Positions 23,828 to 35,907 of a stretch of 64,000 bases of DNA are shown here, in pieces. Made by a program: the position numbers and the translations under genes. The notes beneath the pieces are model-generated. The model saw only the letters and a list, made by a program, of their open reading frames with translations, was not told the DNA's origin and made no database searches. The stretch lies in assembly GCF_031755915.1 (NCBI RefSeq), contig NC_083383.1:19271001-19335000 (forward strand), in the 5' to 3' direction. Origin of the DNA: Ziziphus jujuba (Eukaryota > Streptophyta > Magnoliopsida > Rosales > Rhamnaceae). Position 1 is the first letter of the stretch. Each line of letters opens with the position of its first letter.

Positions 23828-26800
23828 TCAGTACCAATACATCGTATCTTTGACCAAATATCTGGCCCCTTTTTCAGTAACATTACTATTCTTGGCATCA
23901 AGGTCCCATTTCTCAAAAGTACAATTCAAGAAATCATAATATCCTCCATGAATTGAGAGCATGTCTTTCTTTGCCCTCTCTTCTATCCATGGATATGTTA
24001 ACAAATTCATCAATGAATTATTTATGGATTCCTAGTAAAATAGTGAAAATAAGTTAAAAGAATTAACCAGTGGTGACTAAATGAAGACGCATTCTACTAA
24101 ATTCAATAGATACAGTTAGCTTTGAAATATTTTGAATGAAGAGAGTGTATTCCATGCATTAAGGATGTTTTCTACCATATATGTCATCATCACATAAATA
24201 GCATGTATGTGCACCAAAATGATTCAGAACTGCTCAACAAAATTTATCAGACAAGATAGGTTAATCTACCAAAACGACTCAAGCTTTGCCTCTTCCTCCA
24301 CCATACATTATGGTAAACTTAGAACTTACAGATATTTCCTAATAAAACCTATTGCTTTCAGGCATATTGGTGGAGTGAAAAAGAATGTAAAGTAAATAAG
24401 TATAAAGAAAATTTAGCTCAAATCAATGTCCAAGGAAGTTATCTTGGCAACTTGATCTGATAAATACAATTTCAACTATTAATATGTGGTTGTGACTGTA
24501 GAAGGAGAGAGCATACCCGTTCACAATGTCTGCATTGCTGTTCAAAATTAAGGTGTGGTACAGCGGCTTTTGCTCTTAATTTGGCAGTTTTTGCTTTGAT
24601 AATCCAACTATGAATAAAGCTACAAAAAGCAAAATGAGGAAGAATAATTAAGTATTTAGTTAAAAATGATTAAGACTATAACAGTCATACTAGATAAAGG
24701 AATTTCCTAACCAGACCTTGAATTATCATCATCTTGCATGCTCATGAGAGTCTCAATTCCTCCGCATCTACTATGGCCAATGACTAATATATTTTCAACC
24801 TAACGTCAGTGATAAACATTGCAAATTTTCAAACAAAATCATAAATTCACAATTTTAAGTAATATAGGAAGGACAAAAGTGATGTAATTACAAGAGAAAC
24901 GGCTGTTTTTTCAATCAGAAAATTTTAGAATTTTTCTTTTTCTTTTTTTAATGCTATTGAAACAGGGATTTTGCAAATCTTCTATGAATATCATTAGTTT
25001 TATTTGCCATGTAAGTAGTTTCTTCTCACCTTGATGATACATGTGTGTGTGTGTGTGTGTGAAGAGAGAGAAAACACGATGACATACTTGTAGAGTATTT
25101 ACTGCGAACTCAAGGGCAGCATTAGTTTCTGATGGTCCATTCTGCAAAATGTTAAAAGATTAAAATTCAATAAGAAAAAGGTTGAACTAGATTGTCAAAA
25201 CAAATAAAACTGCAGCTTAAGTGACATGCCAGTTAAATTTTGTGATCATATGTTTAATGTGGGTTCAAATTGTTTTTCAAACCACATAGACCAGATTTCT
25301 TTTCTCATCAGAACATTTCAGATGGTATAGCCTAACACGGTAGAAGCTTGCAATATAGAAAATTATCTTTACTTTTTGGAGAAAGATCATTATGTATTTC
25401 TTTGTATACACTGTTTCATCATATATATGGATAAGTTTAATCATTTACATTTCGACATTATGACCTCAAGAGGCAAGTTTGATTCTCTAGTAATCAACTA
25501 TTTGGTATTTTCTTAATTGCTAGAGTGCAGTTGTTTCCTAAATTGATAAAAAAGAACAGAGAAGAACAGAGAAGAATAGATACCTCAAGTGGTGGAACAA
25601 GGTTAGCCACATTCCGAATGATAAAGGCTTCTCCAGGTTGAAATCCTAGGATGTTAGAGGGGCAAACCCTTGAGTCTGCACAAGCAATCACCATAAACTG
25701 TTCTTGAACTTGTAAGTTTAACACACAACTTAACTGACAAAAGATCAAAAATGAATGAAAAGGTAGGGCTATATTAAGCAAGATGCAAGAACAAAGTCAC
25801 TTTTTATAGTACCACTAGGAAACTAAGAAATCAAATTTGCATGATTACCTTCGGTGCTTGTGCTTCAGCAAGAGTACGAAAATGCTCCCGCTCTTCCCTG
25901 TTCAAAATTAATAACGTTCATAATGGAACAAATCCACAACTAATTTTCTTAAAGCTAAACAAAACCTTACATGTCAACTGCTACTTACAAATATTTATGC
26001 TTCTTGAAACTTAGAAATCTCATCTTCATCTCGCCAAACAAGTCCACCCTACTATTTCCATCATACACATTTTCGGCTTTAATGTTTGTACAGTCTTGGG
26101 CAGAACTAGCACCGGAAGCCTCCAATCTTAAAGTTAAATTTCTTCTACAAATGGATGAGCCATATGATCAAAGCATTTGTCATTGAAACTTCTTTTGATT
26201 TCTAAAGTTTTAGTTCCTAAAGTAAAATTTATATCATTATACTTGTCAAGAAACAGACACACCACTTTTTCTAAATTGGATTGAGGTCTGCACCGATACA
26301 AGTCAGATGTATGAGCTGTTAATTTAGTTCTGTTTTATTTTGCATACAATGGCTACTTTGCTGGCCATTTTGATCAAGTAAGTATTGTTATGGATCTGCC
26401 TAGCACGCACAAGTGAATCATGCAGACAGTACAAATTTCAGTTAATCAAAGAAAAAACCCTGTTAAAAGTACGGAACTCCAAAATGAAACAAAAGCTATG
26501 GATATAATAAATAATGAAAATACTTTCCTAATCATAGATAAGCAAATATAAACAAATAAACTACAAACAGGAAGAGCTGAAAATTTCTAACCCAAATCAG
26601 CTCCAATTGATAGTAACCAATATTAATATCATAATCAAAGCCTAAATGTAAAATTTCATAACTAGGAGTATCCCCCACTAAGAAATTAGCTACTACTTGA
26701 AGCTATGTTCCAGTTAATTGCCCACTTTATAAGGGAACTATTCGTCCTTTCTAGATAAGCCTTAGCATTTCCCACCTGTGCTCAGAAGTTTATAACTTTT

Positions 26801-27207
26801 AAAAACGATCTTAATAGATGGTAAAAATCAAGAAAGCAAAAAGTTGAGGATGAGCAATTTTCTTCAACTGCTATATAGATAATGAACCATGGAAAAACCC
26901 ACTTACTCCACTGAAGGCAGTAATCCTGAATGGTTTTCCCCAGCTTCTGCAGAGTATATAAGCTGGTTTTTCTATAAATTTGTAAAGGAAAAAAAGCAAG
27001 AAATTAATATGTTTAATATTTGCATCAGAAATTAGGGGATTATAAAAGCGAGAAGAAGAAGAAGAAGATGAAAAGCATCCAAGAACTTACTGGGTCCGAA
27101 CAAGCGAGGCTTCTTTTGGGAAGACCCACAAGGGAACTGGTAAAACCAGACAAGGGTGGGCAGTGAAAGGAGTCTTTGGAGATCGAGGGAGGTCTTAGAG
27201 ATGCCAT
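23828..27207 (-). CDS. Beta-type carbonic anhydrase, 314 aa, nine coding exons
   Basis: It catalyses reversible hydration of CO2 to bicarbonate with one zinc per subunit. Coding exons on the minus strand: 27207-27091, 26971-26907, 26144-25989, 25897-25849, 25697-25584, 25141-25088, 24799-24717, 24619-24517, 24031-23828. All eight introns are GT-AG and the phases join without a stop to TGA at 23828-23830. The zinc and active-site residues are visible: Cys135, Asp137 and Arg139 in CADSR, His194 and Cys197 in GHSRCGG. Other family blocks are [31 protein letters not shown], and HGGYYDF near the end. Residues 1 to about 60 are rich in Ser, Pro and basic residues, as in an organelle transit peptide. 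Overall it looks closest to plant beta-CA5-type plastid enzymes; plastid location is inference. The first exon start was chosen from MASLRPPS, which keeps frame with all later exons. No lesion was seen, so it is probably functional. Confidence 0.9.
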
Positions 27208-27420
27208 TGATGGAACTATCCAGCGAGCTTTCGAGCCTGTACATAAAAGAAAACAAAATCAAAATTAAAATTTCCATTACTAGTTGTGGAGAACAGGATA
27301 CACAGATCAACGGTTTTTTTAAAAACTAGGCAAGAACTTGGAAGTTAAAAAAGATAGTAGTACTCACGGATTCGCCAGACCATTTCTCTTCCCGCCTTTG
27401 CATTTAGCAACGTGCAGTTT
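27208..27420 (-). promoter_or_regulatory. 5' leader of the carbonic anhydrase gene with a likely intron and upstream ATGs
   Basis: A good donor (TCC|GTGAGT, GT at 27367-27366) and an acceptor (ACAG at 27240-27237) predict a 131-bp leader intron. If it is spliced out, an upstream ATG at 27403-27401 opens an 18-codon reading frame that stops before the main start. A second ATG at 27383-27381 is in frame and would add 15 residues (MVWRIRSKARWIVPS) to the protein. The leader exon boundary is not known. Confidence 0.5.
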
Positions 27421-28381
27421 TAGGAGATTAGTACTATTATTACAAGATTTAATTATGAAGTATGTAGCTTACATATATATACATATATATATATATATAT
27501 AGTTGTGCAAGCGTAAAAGCATTCTTATCCAACCAACTGGCAGTGTGGTGATCCAAACTTATGGGATACGCAGGAACCAATAACTTTTTCTCCGACTCCT
27601 TTCGTGGTCCCTGATGGGTTAGTTCTGTTATTTTATTTATTTTTAAAAAAAACAAATAACAAAAAACAAAAACAAAAAAGGGTGGGAGATTCGGGTTATT
27701 GACCCCAGGAATAATTTTAAAGTAGACATTTATATATAAAGGATCAGGATAAGACGATTATTCTCAAATCTTATTTTCAAAAAACTTAAAAAATAAAAAA
27801 ATAAAAAAAAAACATTTGTCAAATCTTATTCTGTGAAAACAGTGTTTGATCCAAAGGTCTAGCACAAATATTTGAAAGAATTCCAAGCAGTTCATACATC
27901 TATAACCATACTAAAAGAGAGGATGTGGCTTACAAATGGATTAATTGGCTCTAAAGGTTTTTGTACGTGTCCTTGCTTAATTGATGGTTGCACATTCCAC
28001 TATCTTGTAATTGAAGGCGTTGATCTCCATTGACATTGACCACTATATATATATATATATATATATCTCCTTTCATTCATTCTTCTCTTTTTTCGCCTAC
28101 TTTAACTGAGTTCACTAAAGGCTTCAGAGTGTGTTTTCCATATTTTTATTTCTTCTTCTTTTTTATTATATTTGCATGCTTAATTTTAATTATTTATATT
28201 TTAGTAATTCAATCATGTTAGTTCTACATACATTAGGATCTCGAAAATTTTTCGTATGAGAAAATTCCATTTGTTTTCTTTGTTTTTTCTTTTGCTCTTC
28301 CCTTCGTACTCTTGCATCTAGCTATCTATTTACTAAATGATACACTGAAAATCTTGTGGCTTCTCGATTTTGGTAGGGAAG
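27421..28381. other. Upstream region of carbonic anhydrase, no gene seen
   Basis: (TA)n runs occur at 27475-27500 and 28044-28068. A 63-codon open frame at 28030-28221 is mostly a translated microsatellite and T-rich tract and is not supported. The region ends at the copia insertion (target GGAAG at 28377-28381). Confidence 0.5.
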
Positions 28382-29362
28382 TGTTGAAATGTGGTGATCT
28401 TGCCACAATGTGCAATGTAGTTCGGTTACACTTGCACTCTTTATTTTGCAACATCAAAGACTAAACATTATTTATGTTTATGCATTTTTATTTTATCTTG
28501 TAATGTTTAAGAACAATATCCTTTTTGTAATGCCCTAAGCTCATTAACTAAGCTTAGGGGTTTTTTGTCTAGTTGCTGGAATTGTATTTCCAGCAACATA
28601 AGTCCACTTCTTTGGATGCCGTTTGATGAAGGTTTGGGATTTGGACCTGAATTTTGGATATAATAAACTAGAAATACAGAGGAAGCAGCATCAAAAAGAA
28701 TGGCCCAATTTGGAGCTGGGAAGGCTGAGTTAAGCCCTAAACAATCTGACCCTTGTGCAGTTTTGTTGCCCAGAAATCTGGACAAAACTGCCTTGGGTTT
28801 GATTATTTTTGAATAGGTAAATGGACTTTGTTTTATCTGATTTTCGGCTAGAACATAGTCTAATATTCAAAAAGGCTTCCATCCAATTTTCAAGTCAAAT
28901 GGAGCTGGTTTTCAAATTCAAATGCCTTAGACAAATCGAACTGCCCATTAAAGAAGGTTTCTTGCATGCCCACCTCTAATCAGTTGAGGTAGTTTGGCTT
29001 GGTTGGTTACTTTTAATGCTTTTGTATTTATTGCTCAATATGGCAGCATGTCTTATTGTCTTTTTGATGTATTTAAAAGTATGAAAATTGTAATGAAAAT
29101 ATTCAAAAAACAGATTTTGAAAAACAACAATTTTGGCTCTTTCTCTCTCTCTCTCTCAACTACTACATTTGTTTTCTTCTTCTTCCCAAAAGCTAACAAC
29201 TTTCTCAAGAACCCCAAACCTCCATTAAAACCAGAAACAAAACCTTAACAAACCCAAAAAACAAAATCAAAAACCAAAAACTAACAACAATCATTCTTGA
29301 CTAACACCTTGAATGATTGTGCTCTAGGGTACAACAACATAAACCTACACCAAATTCCATCA
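28382..29362 (+). repeat. 5' LTR of the copia element
   Basis: It matches 33527-34513 along its length. It contains a (CT)n stretch near 29141-29157 and a 'gtatttaaaagtatg' TATA-like box near 29068. No coding tract is apparent. Confidence 0.93.
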
Positions 29363-29567
29363 TGATACCAGTGCATAGTGTAATTTCTTAGGACCTTGTG
29401 AGCTTTCAACCTAGACCATTTTATTTGTGAGAGGATCCCCCACCTAAAGCCTTCCAACCGAAACTAAAACCTCCCAAAAAGGCTAGTTGAAACTCATCAA
29501 AACACTACCACCCGAGAGCTTGTTCTTGTGTCCATTTTTCAAAACTTTTCAAAAACCATTTTTTCAA

Positions 29568-32500
29568 ATGGCCTCACAATCCTTTGCAACCCCAACACTA
29601 CCTAAGTTTGAAGGCCAAAATTATTCCATTTGGAGTATAAAAATGAAAGCCTACCTTCAAGCCTTTGGTTTATGGGAAGTCATAGAAGAAGGTTATGTAG
29701 TGGAAGAGTTAAGAGCTAATGCAACCCAAGCACAAAGAAATGCACATGAGACCGAAGTTGCCAAGGGGTTCAAGGCCCTCACTGCCTTGCACTCCTCCGT
29801 GAGTGATTCCATTTTTACAAGGATAATGTCATGCACAAGTGCTAGAGAGGTTTGGATAAAGCTTCAAGAGGAGTTCCATGGAAATACTAGAACTCGGTAA
29901 ATGCAAATTTTAAACCTAATAAGAGAGTTTGAGACCTTGAAGATGAAGGAGAATGAGCTTGTCAAGGATTTCACAGAAAGGATGCTCAAAGTGGAAAATC
30001 AAATTCGGGTCCTTGGTGAGCAATTGATCGATCAAATGGTAGTAGAGAAAGTATTGGTGAGCTTACCCGAAAGGTTTAAAGCTAAGATTTCCTCTCTTAA
30101 AGAATCTAGAAATCTTAGTGAAATAACCTTGAGTGAGTTCATCAATGCTCTTCAAGCAACCGAACAAAGGAGAGCCATTAGAAAGGAGGAGACCATTGAG
30201 AGTGCATTCTATGGTGGCCACGGCAACAAAAAGAAGAATAAAGGAAGGAAGAGCAACAATACCAACCAAACCGGTTTTACAACCAACAACAACAAAAGTG
30301 GATGGAATCAACAACAACAACAACAAAGCCATCAAAACCGAGGAGGGCATCCACCTTGCCCTCATTGCAAGAAGCTTGGACATCCACCATCCAAGTATTT
30401 TTTTGGAGGCCAAATGCATCTTGTGAAAGATGTGGAGGAAAAGGCCACATTGCCAAAGTATGCAAGAAAAGGAGACAACAAGCCAATGTGGTTAATGAAG
30501 AAGCCGAGAACCTATTTGTGGCCACATGCCTTAAGGCCACAAGTAGTGGTCTCGGTTGGCTTGTGGATAGTGGTTGCTCACACCACATGAGTTTCCAAAA
30601 GGATGGTTTTATGGAGCTTGACCGAAACTACAAAACCAAAGTGAAGATTGGTGATGGCCGGTTCATGAAAGTAGAAGGCAAAGGAGATGTGTGCTTGAAC
30701 ACCAAGGAAGGTAACAAAATTATAAAAGATGTGCTATATGTTCCTAGTTTGTGTGAAAACTTGCTTAGTGTAGCACAATTGGTAGAAAGAGGCTTTGCTT
30801 TAAATTTTGCAAAAGATGGATGTATTATATATGATGCTTGTGGTAATGAGCTGTTTAAGGTACCATTGAAGGACAAAAGCTATAGATTGGACCTAGTTAA
30901 GAATGAACAAGCCTTAAAAACCAAAGTGGAGTCCATTTCTCAACTTTGGCATAAAAAGCTTGGGCATTCTAACTATAGTGCCATGAAAAACACCAATGCT
31001 ATTGTGAAGGACATGCCAACGATTGAGGAGATGAGAAGCTTATGTGATGTATGCCAACTAGGGAAATCCACACGGCTTCCATTCCCTAAAGCCGGTTCAT
31101 GGAGAGCTAAGGAGAAGCTTGAGCTAGTCCATTCGGATGTGTGTGGACCGATGAGTTTGTCATCAATTGGAGGTTGTAAGTACTTCCTAACCTTCATTGA
31201 TGACTACTCAAGGATGTGTTGGGTATATTTTCTAACAACCAAGTCACAAGTGCTTGAGAAGTTCATGGAATTCAAGAAAATGGTGGAAACCCAAAGCAAT
31301 GCAAAGATGAAGTGCTTGAGAACCGACAATGGTGGGGAATATACAAGTTTGGCTATGGAGGATTTTTGCAAAGAAAATGGAATGGTGCATCAATTCACAA
31401 CACCATACACACCACAACAAAATGGTGTTTGTGAGAGGAAAAATAGGACCTTGATGGAGATGGGAAGGTGCATGATACATGAGAAGAACATGCCAAAGAA
31501 TTTTTGGGCCGAAGCCATATACACGGCTAGCTACATCCAAAACCGAGCATACACCAAAACCAATGAGTCCAAGACACCCTATGAGATATGGTATGGAGAA
31601 AAACCATCTTTCGACAACATAAAAATCTTTGGAAGTGTTTGTTTTCTCCATGTTCATCCACACATGAGAGACAAGCTTGACAAAAGGACAAATGTGGGCA
31701 TCTTGGTCGGCTTTAGTAAGGTTACCAAAGGTTTTAGGGTTTTCAACTTGGAAACCAAGAAACTTGTGGTAACAAGGGATGTGAGGATTGATGAAGATGC
31801 TGTTTGGGATTGGACAAAGGAGGAGCTTCTTGTCCATGAAGATAATGCTCGGTTGGATGATGAAGAAGAAGAAACCAATGACAATGACAATGAAGAAAAT
31901 GAAGATGATGAGGAGGATGCACTTGAGACCATTGGAGCCGAATTGGAGATTGGAGATGGTGTTAGAGGAGAAAGGCCATTGTCCGAAATATATGAGAGGT
32001 GCAATGTTGCCTTGAGTGATCCTACCAATGCTCAAAAAGCTATGCAAAAGAAAGAGTGGATGGAGGCCATGCAAACCGAAATGGATACGATAGAAAAGAA
32101 TGAAACTTGGTCTTTGGTTTCTAAACCTAAAAACAAGAAACCAATTGGTGTAAAGTGGATCTTTAGGACCAAGTTCAACCCGGATGGAACAATATGCAAG
32201 CACAAGGCAAGGCTTGTGGCAAAAGGCTATGCACAATAAGCGAGTGCAGATTATGGAGATATGTTTGCACTGGTTGCAAGAATGGAGACCATAAGGCTCA
32301 TCCTATCCATCTCAGCCTCAATATCATGGAAGGTGTACCATTTTGATGTAAAGTCGGCTTTCTTGAATGGTGTCCTTCAAGAGGAGGTTTATGTCAAGCA
32401 ACCCAAGGGCTTCATTGTTCAAAGACATGAGGACAAAGTCTACCATCTACACAAGGCATTTTACGGGTTAAAGCAAGCACCTAGGGCTTGGTATGGCAAG

Positions 32501-33532
32501 ATTGATGGTTACTTGATCTACCAAGGCTTTAAGAGGAGTTCAAATGAGCCAACACTATACATAAGGAATGAAGAAGGCATGATTGTTATCTCACTCTGTG
32601 TGGATGATTTGTTGGTCACGCGTGAAAATGAAAAGAATGTGGAAGTTTTGAAAAATGAACTTGAAAAGGAGTTTGACATGTCAAGCATTGGTGAAATGAA
32701 TTACTTCCTTGGAGTGGAAATGATGCAATGCTCTAGGGGTATCTTCATATCTCAAGAGAAATACATCAAAGATCTTTTGAAAAAGTTCAACCTTGATGAA
32801 TGCAAGCCAATGTCAACACCAATGAGCCAAGGAGACAAATACAAAAAGGAGGATGGCACACCAAAGGTAAACCCGACCGTATATAGAAGCATGATAGGAA
32901 GTTTGCTCTATGTATGTTCATCAAGACCGGATATTATGCATGCCACATGTGTTTTGTCTAGATATATGCAAGCACCATCCCAAAATCATTTTGTAGGTGC
33001 CAAAAGAATTCTTAGATACTTAAAACGAACATAAGACTTTGGAGTTTGGTATGATAGGCAAGACAGTGATTGGGCTGGATGCTTGGATGATATGAAAAGC
33101 ACTTTGGGGTATCTTTTCTCACTTGTTAGTGGACCATTCTCATGGAATGCAAAGAAGCAAGCAACAACCGCTCAAAGCACCGCCGAAGCCGAGTACATTG
33201 CTTGCTCTTCATGTGCAAATCAATGCATTTGGCTTAGGAAATTATTGGAGGACCTTGGTTATCCTCAAGAGGGTTCAACCATCATCAAATATGACAACAC
33301 TTCAGTCATATCAATAGCCAAGAACCCCGTTCAACATGGAAGGACAAAACACATACTGGTGAAGTATCACTCTTTGAGGGAGTTTGAAGAAAATGGAGAA
33401 GTAAGCTTGGAATATATCAAGACCGAAGATAACCTTGTAGATTTCTTCACCAAGCCACTTCCAAAAGCAAGATTTGAGACCTTGACGAAGCTTCTCAATA
33501 TTTCAAGCAAGAACACCAAGGAGGAGTGTTGA
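29568..33532 (+). pseudogene. Copia gag-pol polyprotein with three nonsense codons and one frameshift
   Basis: Start MASQSFATPTLPKFEG at 29568. Gag (29568 to about 30300) is the UBN2-like type (NYSIWSIKMKAYL). Zinc-knuckle region at 30350-30475 (CPHCKKLGH..., then CERCGGKGHIAKVC). Protease WLVDSGCSHHM near 30557. Integrase HHCC at 30948-31065 (HKKLGHS, CDVCQLGK) and DDE core (HSDVCGP, TDNGGEY, ERKNRT). RT at 32050-32720 (YGLKQAPRAWY, CVDDLLVT). RNase H at 33050-33420 (STAEAEYIA, HGRTKHI). Lesions: TAA at 29898-29900 (after NTRTR), a one-base change of frame in the T-run at about 30398-30404, TAA at 32237-32239 (after KGYAQ), TAA at 33032-33034 (after YLKRT). The final stop TGA lies inside the first bases of the 3' LTR. 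Between lesions the frame is well kept, so decay is recent. Confidence 0.92.
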
Positions 33533-34513
33533 AATGTGGTGATCTTGCCATAATGTGCAATGTAGTTCGGTTACACTTGCACTCTTTATTTTGCAACATC
33601 AAAGACCAAACATTATTTATGTTTCTGCATTTTTATTTTATCTTGTAATGTTTAAGAACAATATCCTTTTTGTAATGCCCTAAGCTCATTAACTAAGCTT
33701 AGGGGCTTTTTGTCTAGTTGCTGGAATTGTATTTCCAGCAACATAAGTCCACTTCCTTGGATGTCGTTTGATGAAGGTTTGGGATTTGGATCTGAATTTT
33801 GGATATAATAAACTATAAATGCAGAGGAAGCAGCATCAAAAGGAATGGCCCAATTTGGAGCTGGGAAGGCTGAGTTAAGCCCTAAAAAATCTGACCCTTG
33901 TGTAGTTTTGTTGCCCAAAAATCTAGACAAAACTGCCTCGGGTTTGATTATTTTTGAATGGGTAAATGGACTTTGTTTTATCTGATTTTTGGCTAGAACA
34001 TAGTCTAATATTCAAAAAGGATTCCATCCAATTTTCAAGTCAAATGGAGCTGGTTTTCAAATTCAAATGCCTTAGACAAACCGAACTGCCCATTAAAGAA
34101 GGTTTCTTGCATGCCCAGTACATTGATTAGAGTTAGTTGAGGTAGTTTTGCTTGGTTGTTTACTTTTAATGCTTTTGTATTTATTGCTCAATATGGCACC
34201 ATGTCTTATTGTCTTTTTGATGTATTTAAAAGTATGAAAATTGTAATGAAAATATTCAAAAAACAAATTTTGAAAAACAACAATTTTGGCTCTCTCTCTC
34301 TCTCTCTCAACTACTACATTTGTTTTCTTCTTCTTCCCAAAAGCTAACAACCTTCTCAAGAACCCCAAACCTCCATTAAAACCAGAAACAAAACCTTAAC
34401 AAACCCAAGAAACAAAATCAAAAACCAATAACTAACAAAAATCATTCTTGACTAACACCTTGAATGATTGTGCTCTAGGGTACAACAACATAAACCTACA
34501 TCAAATTCCATCA
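33527..34513 (+). repeat. 3' LTR of the copia element
   Basis: It directly repeats 28382-29362. It begins TGTTGAAATG, overlapping the pol stop codon, and ends CCATCA before the second GGAAG target copy. Confidence 0.93.
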
Positions 34514-34518
34514 GGAAG

Positions 34519-35330
34519 AAGTTTTGTAACTTTCTAATTTATGATCTGTTCGTTTCTGTTCGTTATGGAGCATGCATAGTAGAAAGATAACTTTATCAGT
34601 AAGTATTCTTTTTCCTTTTTTTGGTTTATTTATAGCAATTATTTATTGTTATATATTTACAGGGCTTATTTATACTAATAATGGAACTGTCTTGTTTATT
34701 GAATTTTTTAGTAGAGTCCTTGATCATACATTCTCTATAATACTTCAGTTGTTCCATTAGACCTATTTTCTTTAGAAGTCCAATTGACTTATTCCCTATT
34801 TTATTATTATTATTATTATTATTATATTATTACTATTATTATTTATGAATTATTTTGTGTGTATATATATAAATTTGGAATAAGTCATGAGTGTCATATA
34901 TGATACACATTTTAAGTGATTAAGATTTTGAAGTATCTACAATATCTATTTGGTGAAATCTGAAAGAGAAATGTTAAAGAACAGTATATCTATTAGACAC
35001 TGCTTCTGTTCTGTTATTCATGTATTCTACTTTGCATGCATATTTAATAAATCAATAACTGCATTTAAAGATTAGTAATTTAATTAAATATAGTTTTAAT
35101 AATTATGTATAAATCCTAGTTTATAATGCTACAATAATATATGTTTAATTATTCATCTTATATTAGCACTAACATTTATTTCTTTGGTTACGAGCTGTGA
35201 TAACTGCCCAAGAACATAAGTCAATCCAATTTATAGCACTTGTTTACCCTTCCTTTTATTTTTTTATTTTTTTTTAAACTACCTTCTAGTTCCCATTGTG
35301 CCCTCAATGAAAATAAGAAATTACTTTTTT
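34519..35330. other. AT-rich intergenic stretch
   Basis: A (TTA)n/(ATT)n microsatellite lies at about 34800-34845. Nothing else is recognised. This is the right-hand continuation of the sequence interrupted by the copia insertion. Confidence 0.5.
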
Positions 35331-35580
35331 TTCCTTTCCTCCTCCGTCCCCGAGAAAACCCACAATCCCATTGAAAAAAGCCCTCATGCACCTTTGGTTT
35401 CCTTTTACCTTTTTCCTCGAGAAAACCCACAATCCCATTTAAAAATAAAAACCTCCTCCTTCATCTCTGCTTTCCTTTCCTCTTTCTTCCTCGAGAAAAC
35501 CCACAATCCCATTGAAAAGTAACATCTGCTCAACCTCTACTTTCTTTTCCTCCTTCTTCCCCAAGCGAGCAAACCCATAA
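35325..35580 (+). repeat. Three tandem copies of a pyrimidine-rich unit of about 70 bp
   Basis: The core GAGAAAACCCACAATCCCAT recurs at 35352, 35419 and 35493 (spacings 67 and 74), each time after a C/T-rich tract ending 'cccc' or 'cctc'. A fourth, decayed unit may begin near 35540. Function unknown. Confidence 0.8.
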
Positions 35581-35838
35581 ACACCATCTCCTTCATCCTC
35601 TAAATTTGACTACTACTGTTTGTTTCTATTTTTTCTATAATTTTATTTTATTTCTCCTTAGAATCACAGCGAAGAAGTACTGTAGATTTTATGAGATTCA
35701 GAGGTGTAGTTTTTTTTCTTATGCTTGTTGAAGAAATTTGTCTCTGTTTCTGAAAATTTCATAGCCTCTGGTGTAGAATTGCAATAAGGGGCGAACGTTA
35801 AACATAAAATGGCAAAACCCATGCCCATCACAAGGCCA

Positions 35839-35907
35839 CAACTGCTTTTCTAAGTATCCAACCTTACTGCTCCACGACTGCTTTTCTAAGTATCCAACCT
35901 TACTACT
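35839..35907. repeat. Short direct repeat, two units
   Basis: The phrase 'tgcttttctaagtatccaac' plus 'cttact' occurs twice, at 35841 and 35880, 39 bases apart. The second copy touches the end of the ZIP-like pseudogene. Confidence 0.75.

Larger units (their letters stand above)
28382..34513 (+). mobile_element. Complete Ty1/copia LTR retrotransposon, recently inserted but disabled
   Basis: The 6,132-bp element has LTRs 28382-29362 and 33527-34513. It starts TGTTGAAATG and ends CCATCA. The target duplication GGAAG is perfect (28377-28381 and 34514-34518). A purine tract 'caccaaggaggag' precedes the 3' LTR. The site after the 5' LTR (TGATACCAGTGC) is only roughly like the initiator-Met primer site. 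Internal order is gag, protease, integrase, RT, RNase H, which is diagnostic of copia. LTRs differ by scattered substitutions and a short indel near 28973/34120, so the copy is fairly young compared with the gypsy copies here. Confidence 0.95.

Noticed and set aside
25040..25062. (GT)n run as a functional element
   Set aside because: It is a simple microsatellite within an intron of carbonic anhydrase, with no sign of function.
26907..26946. Alternative shorter exon of carbonic anhydrase starting after 'actctgcag'
   Set aside because: It gives a frame that does not join exon 1 or exon 3. The acceptor at 26972 (ttatag) keeps phase on both sides.
27091..27310. 92-codon minus-strand frame starting MICVSCSPQ over carbonic anhydrase exon 1
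   Set aside because: This frame does not join the later exons. The MASLRPPS frame in the same exon does and looks like a transit peptide.
30063..30588. Several 97-118 codon frames on both strands
   Set aside because: These overlap the copia gag, which is recognisable by its zinc-knuckle and UBN2-like motifs; composition-driven shadows.
31244..32236. 330-codon minus-strand open frame
   Set aside because: It lies entirely antisense to the copia integrase/RT coding region, which has clear motifs. It is a shadow frame.
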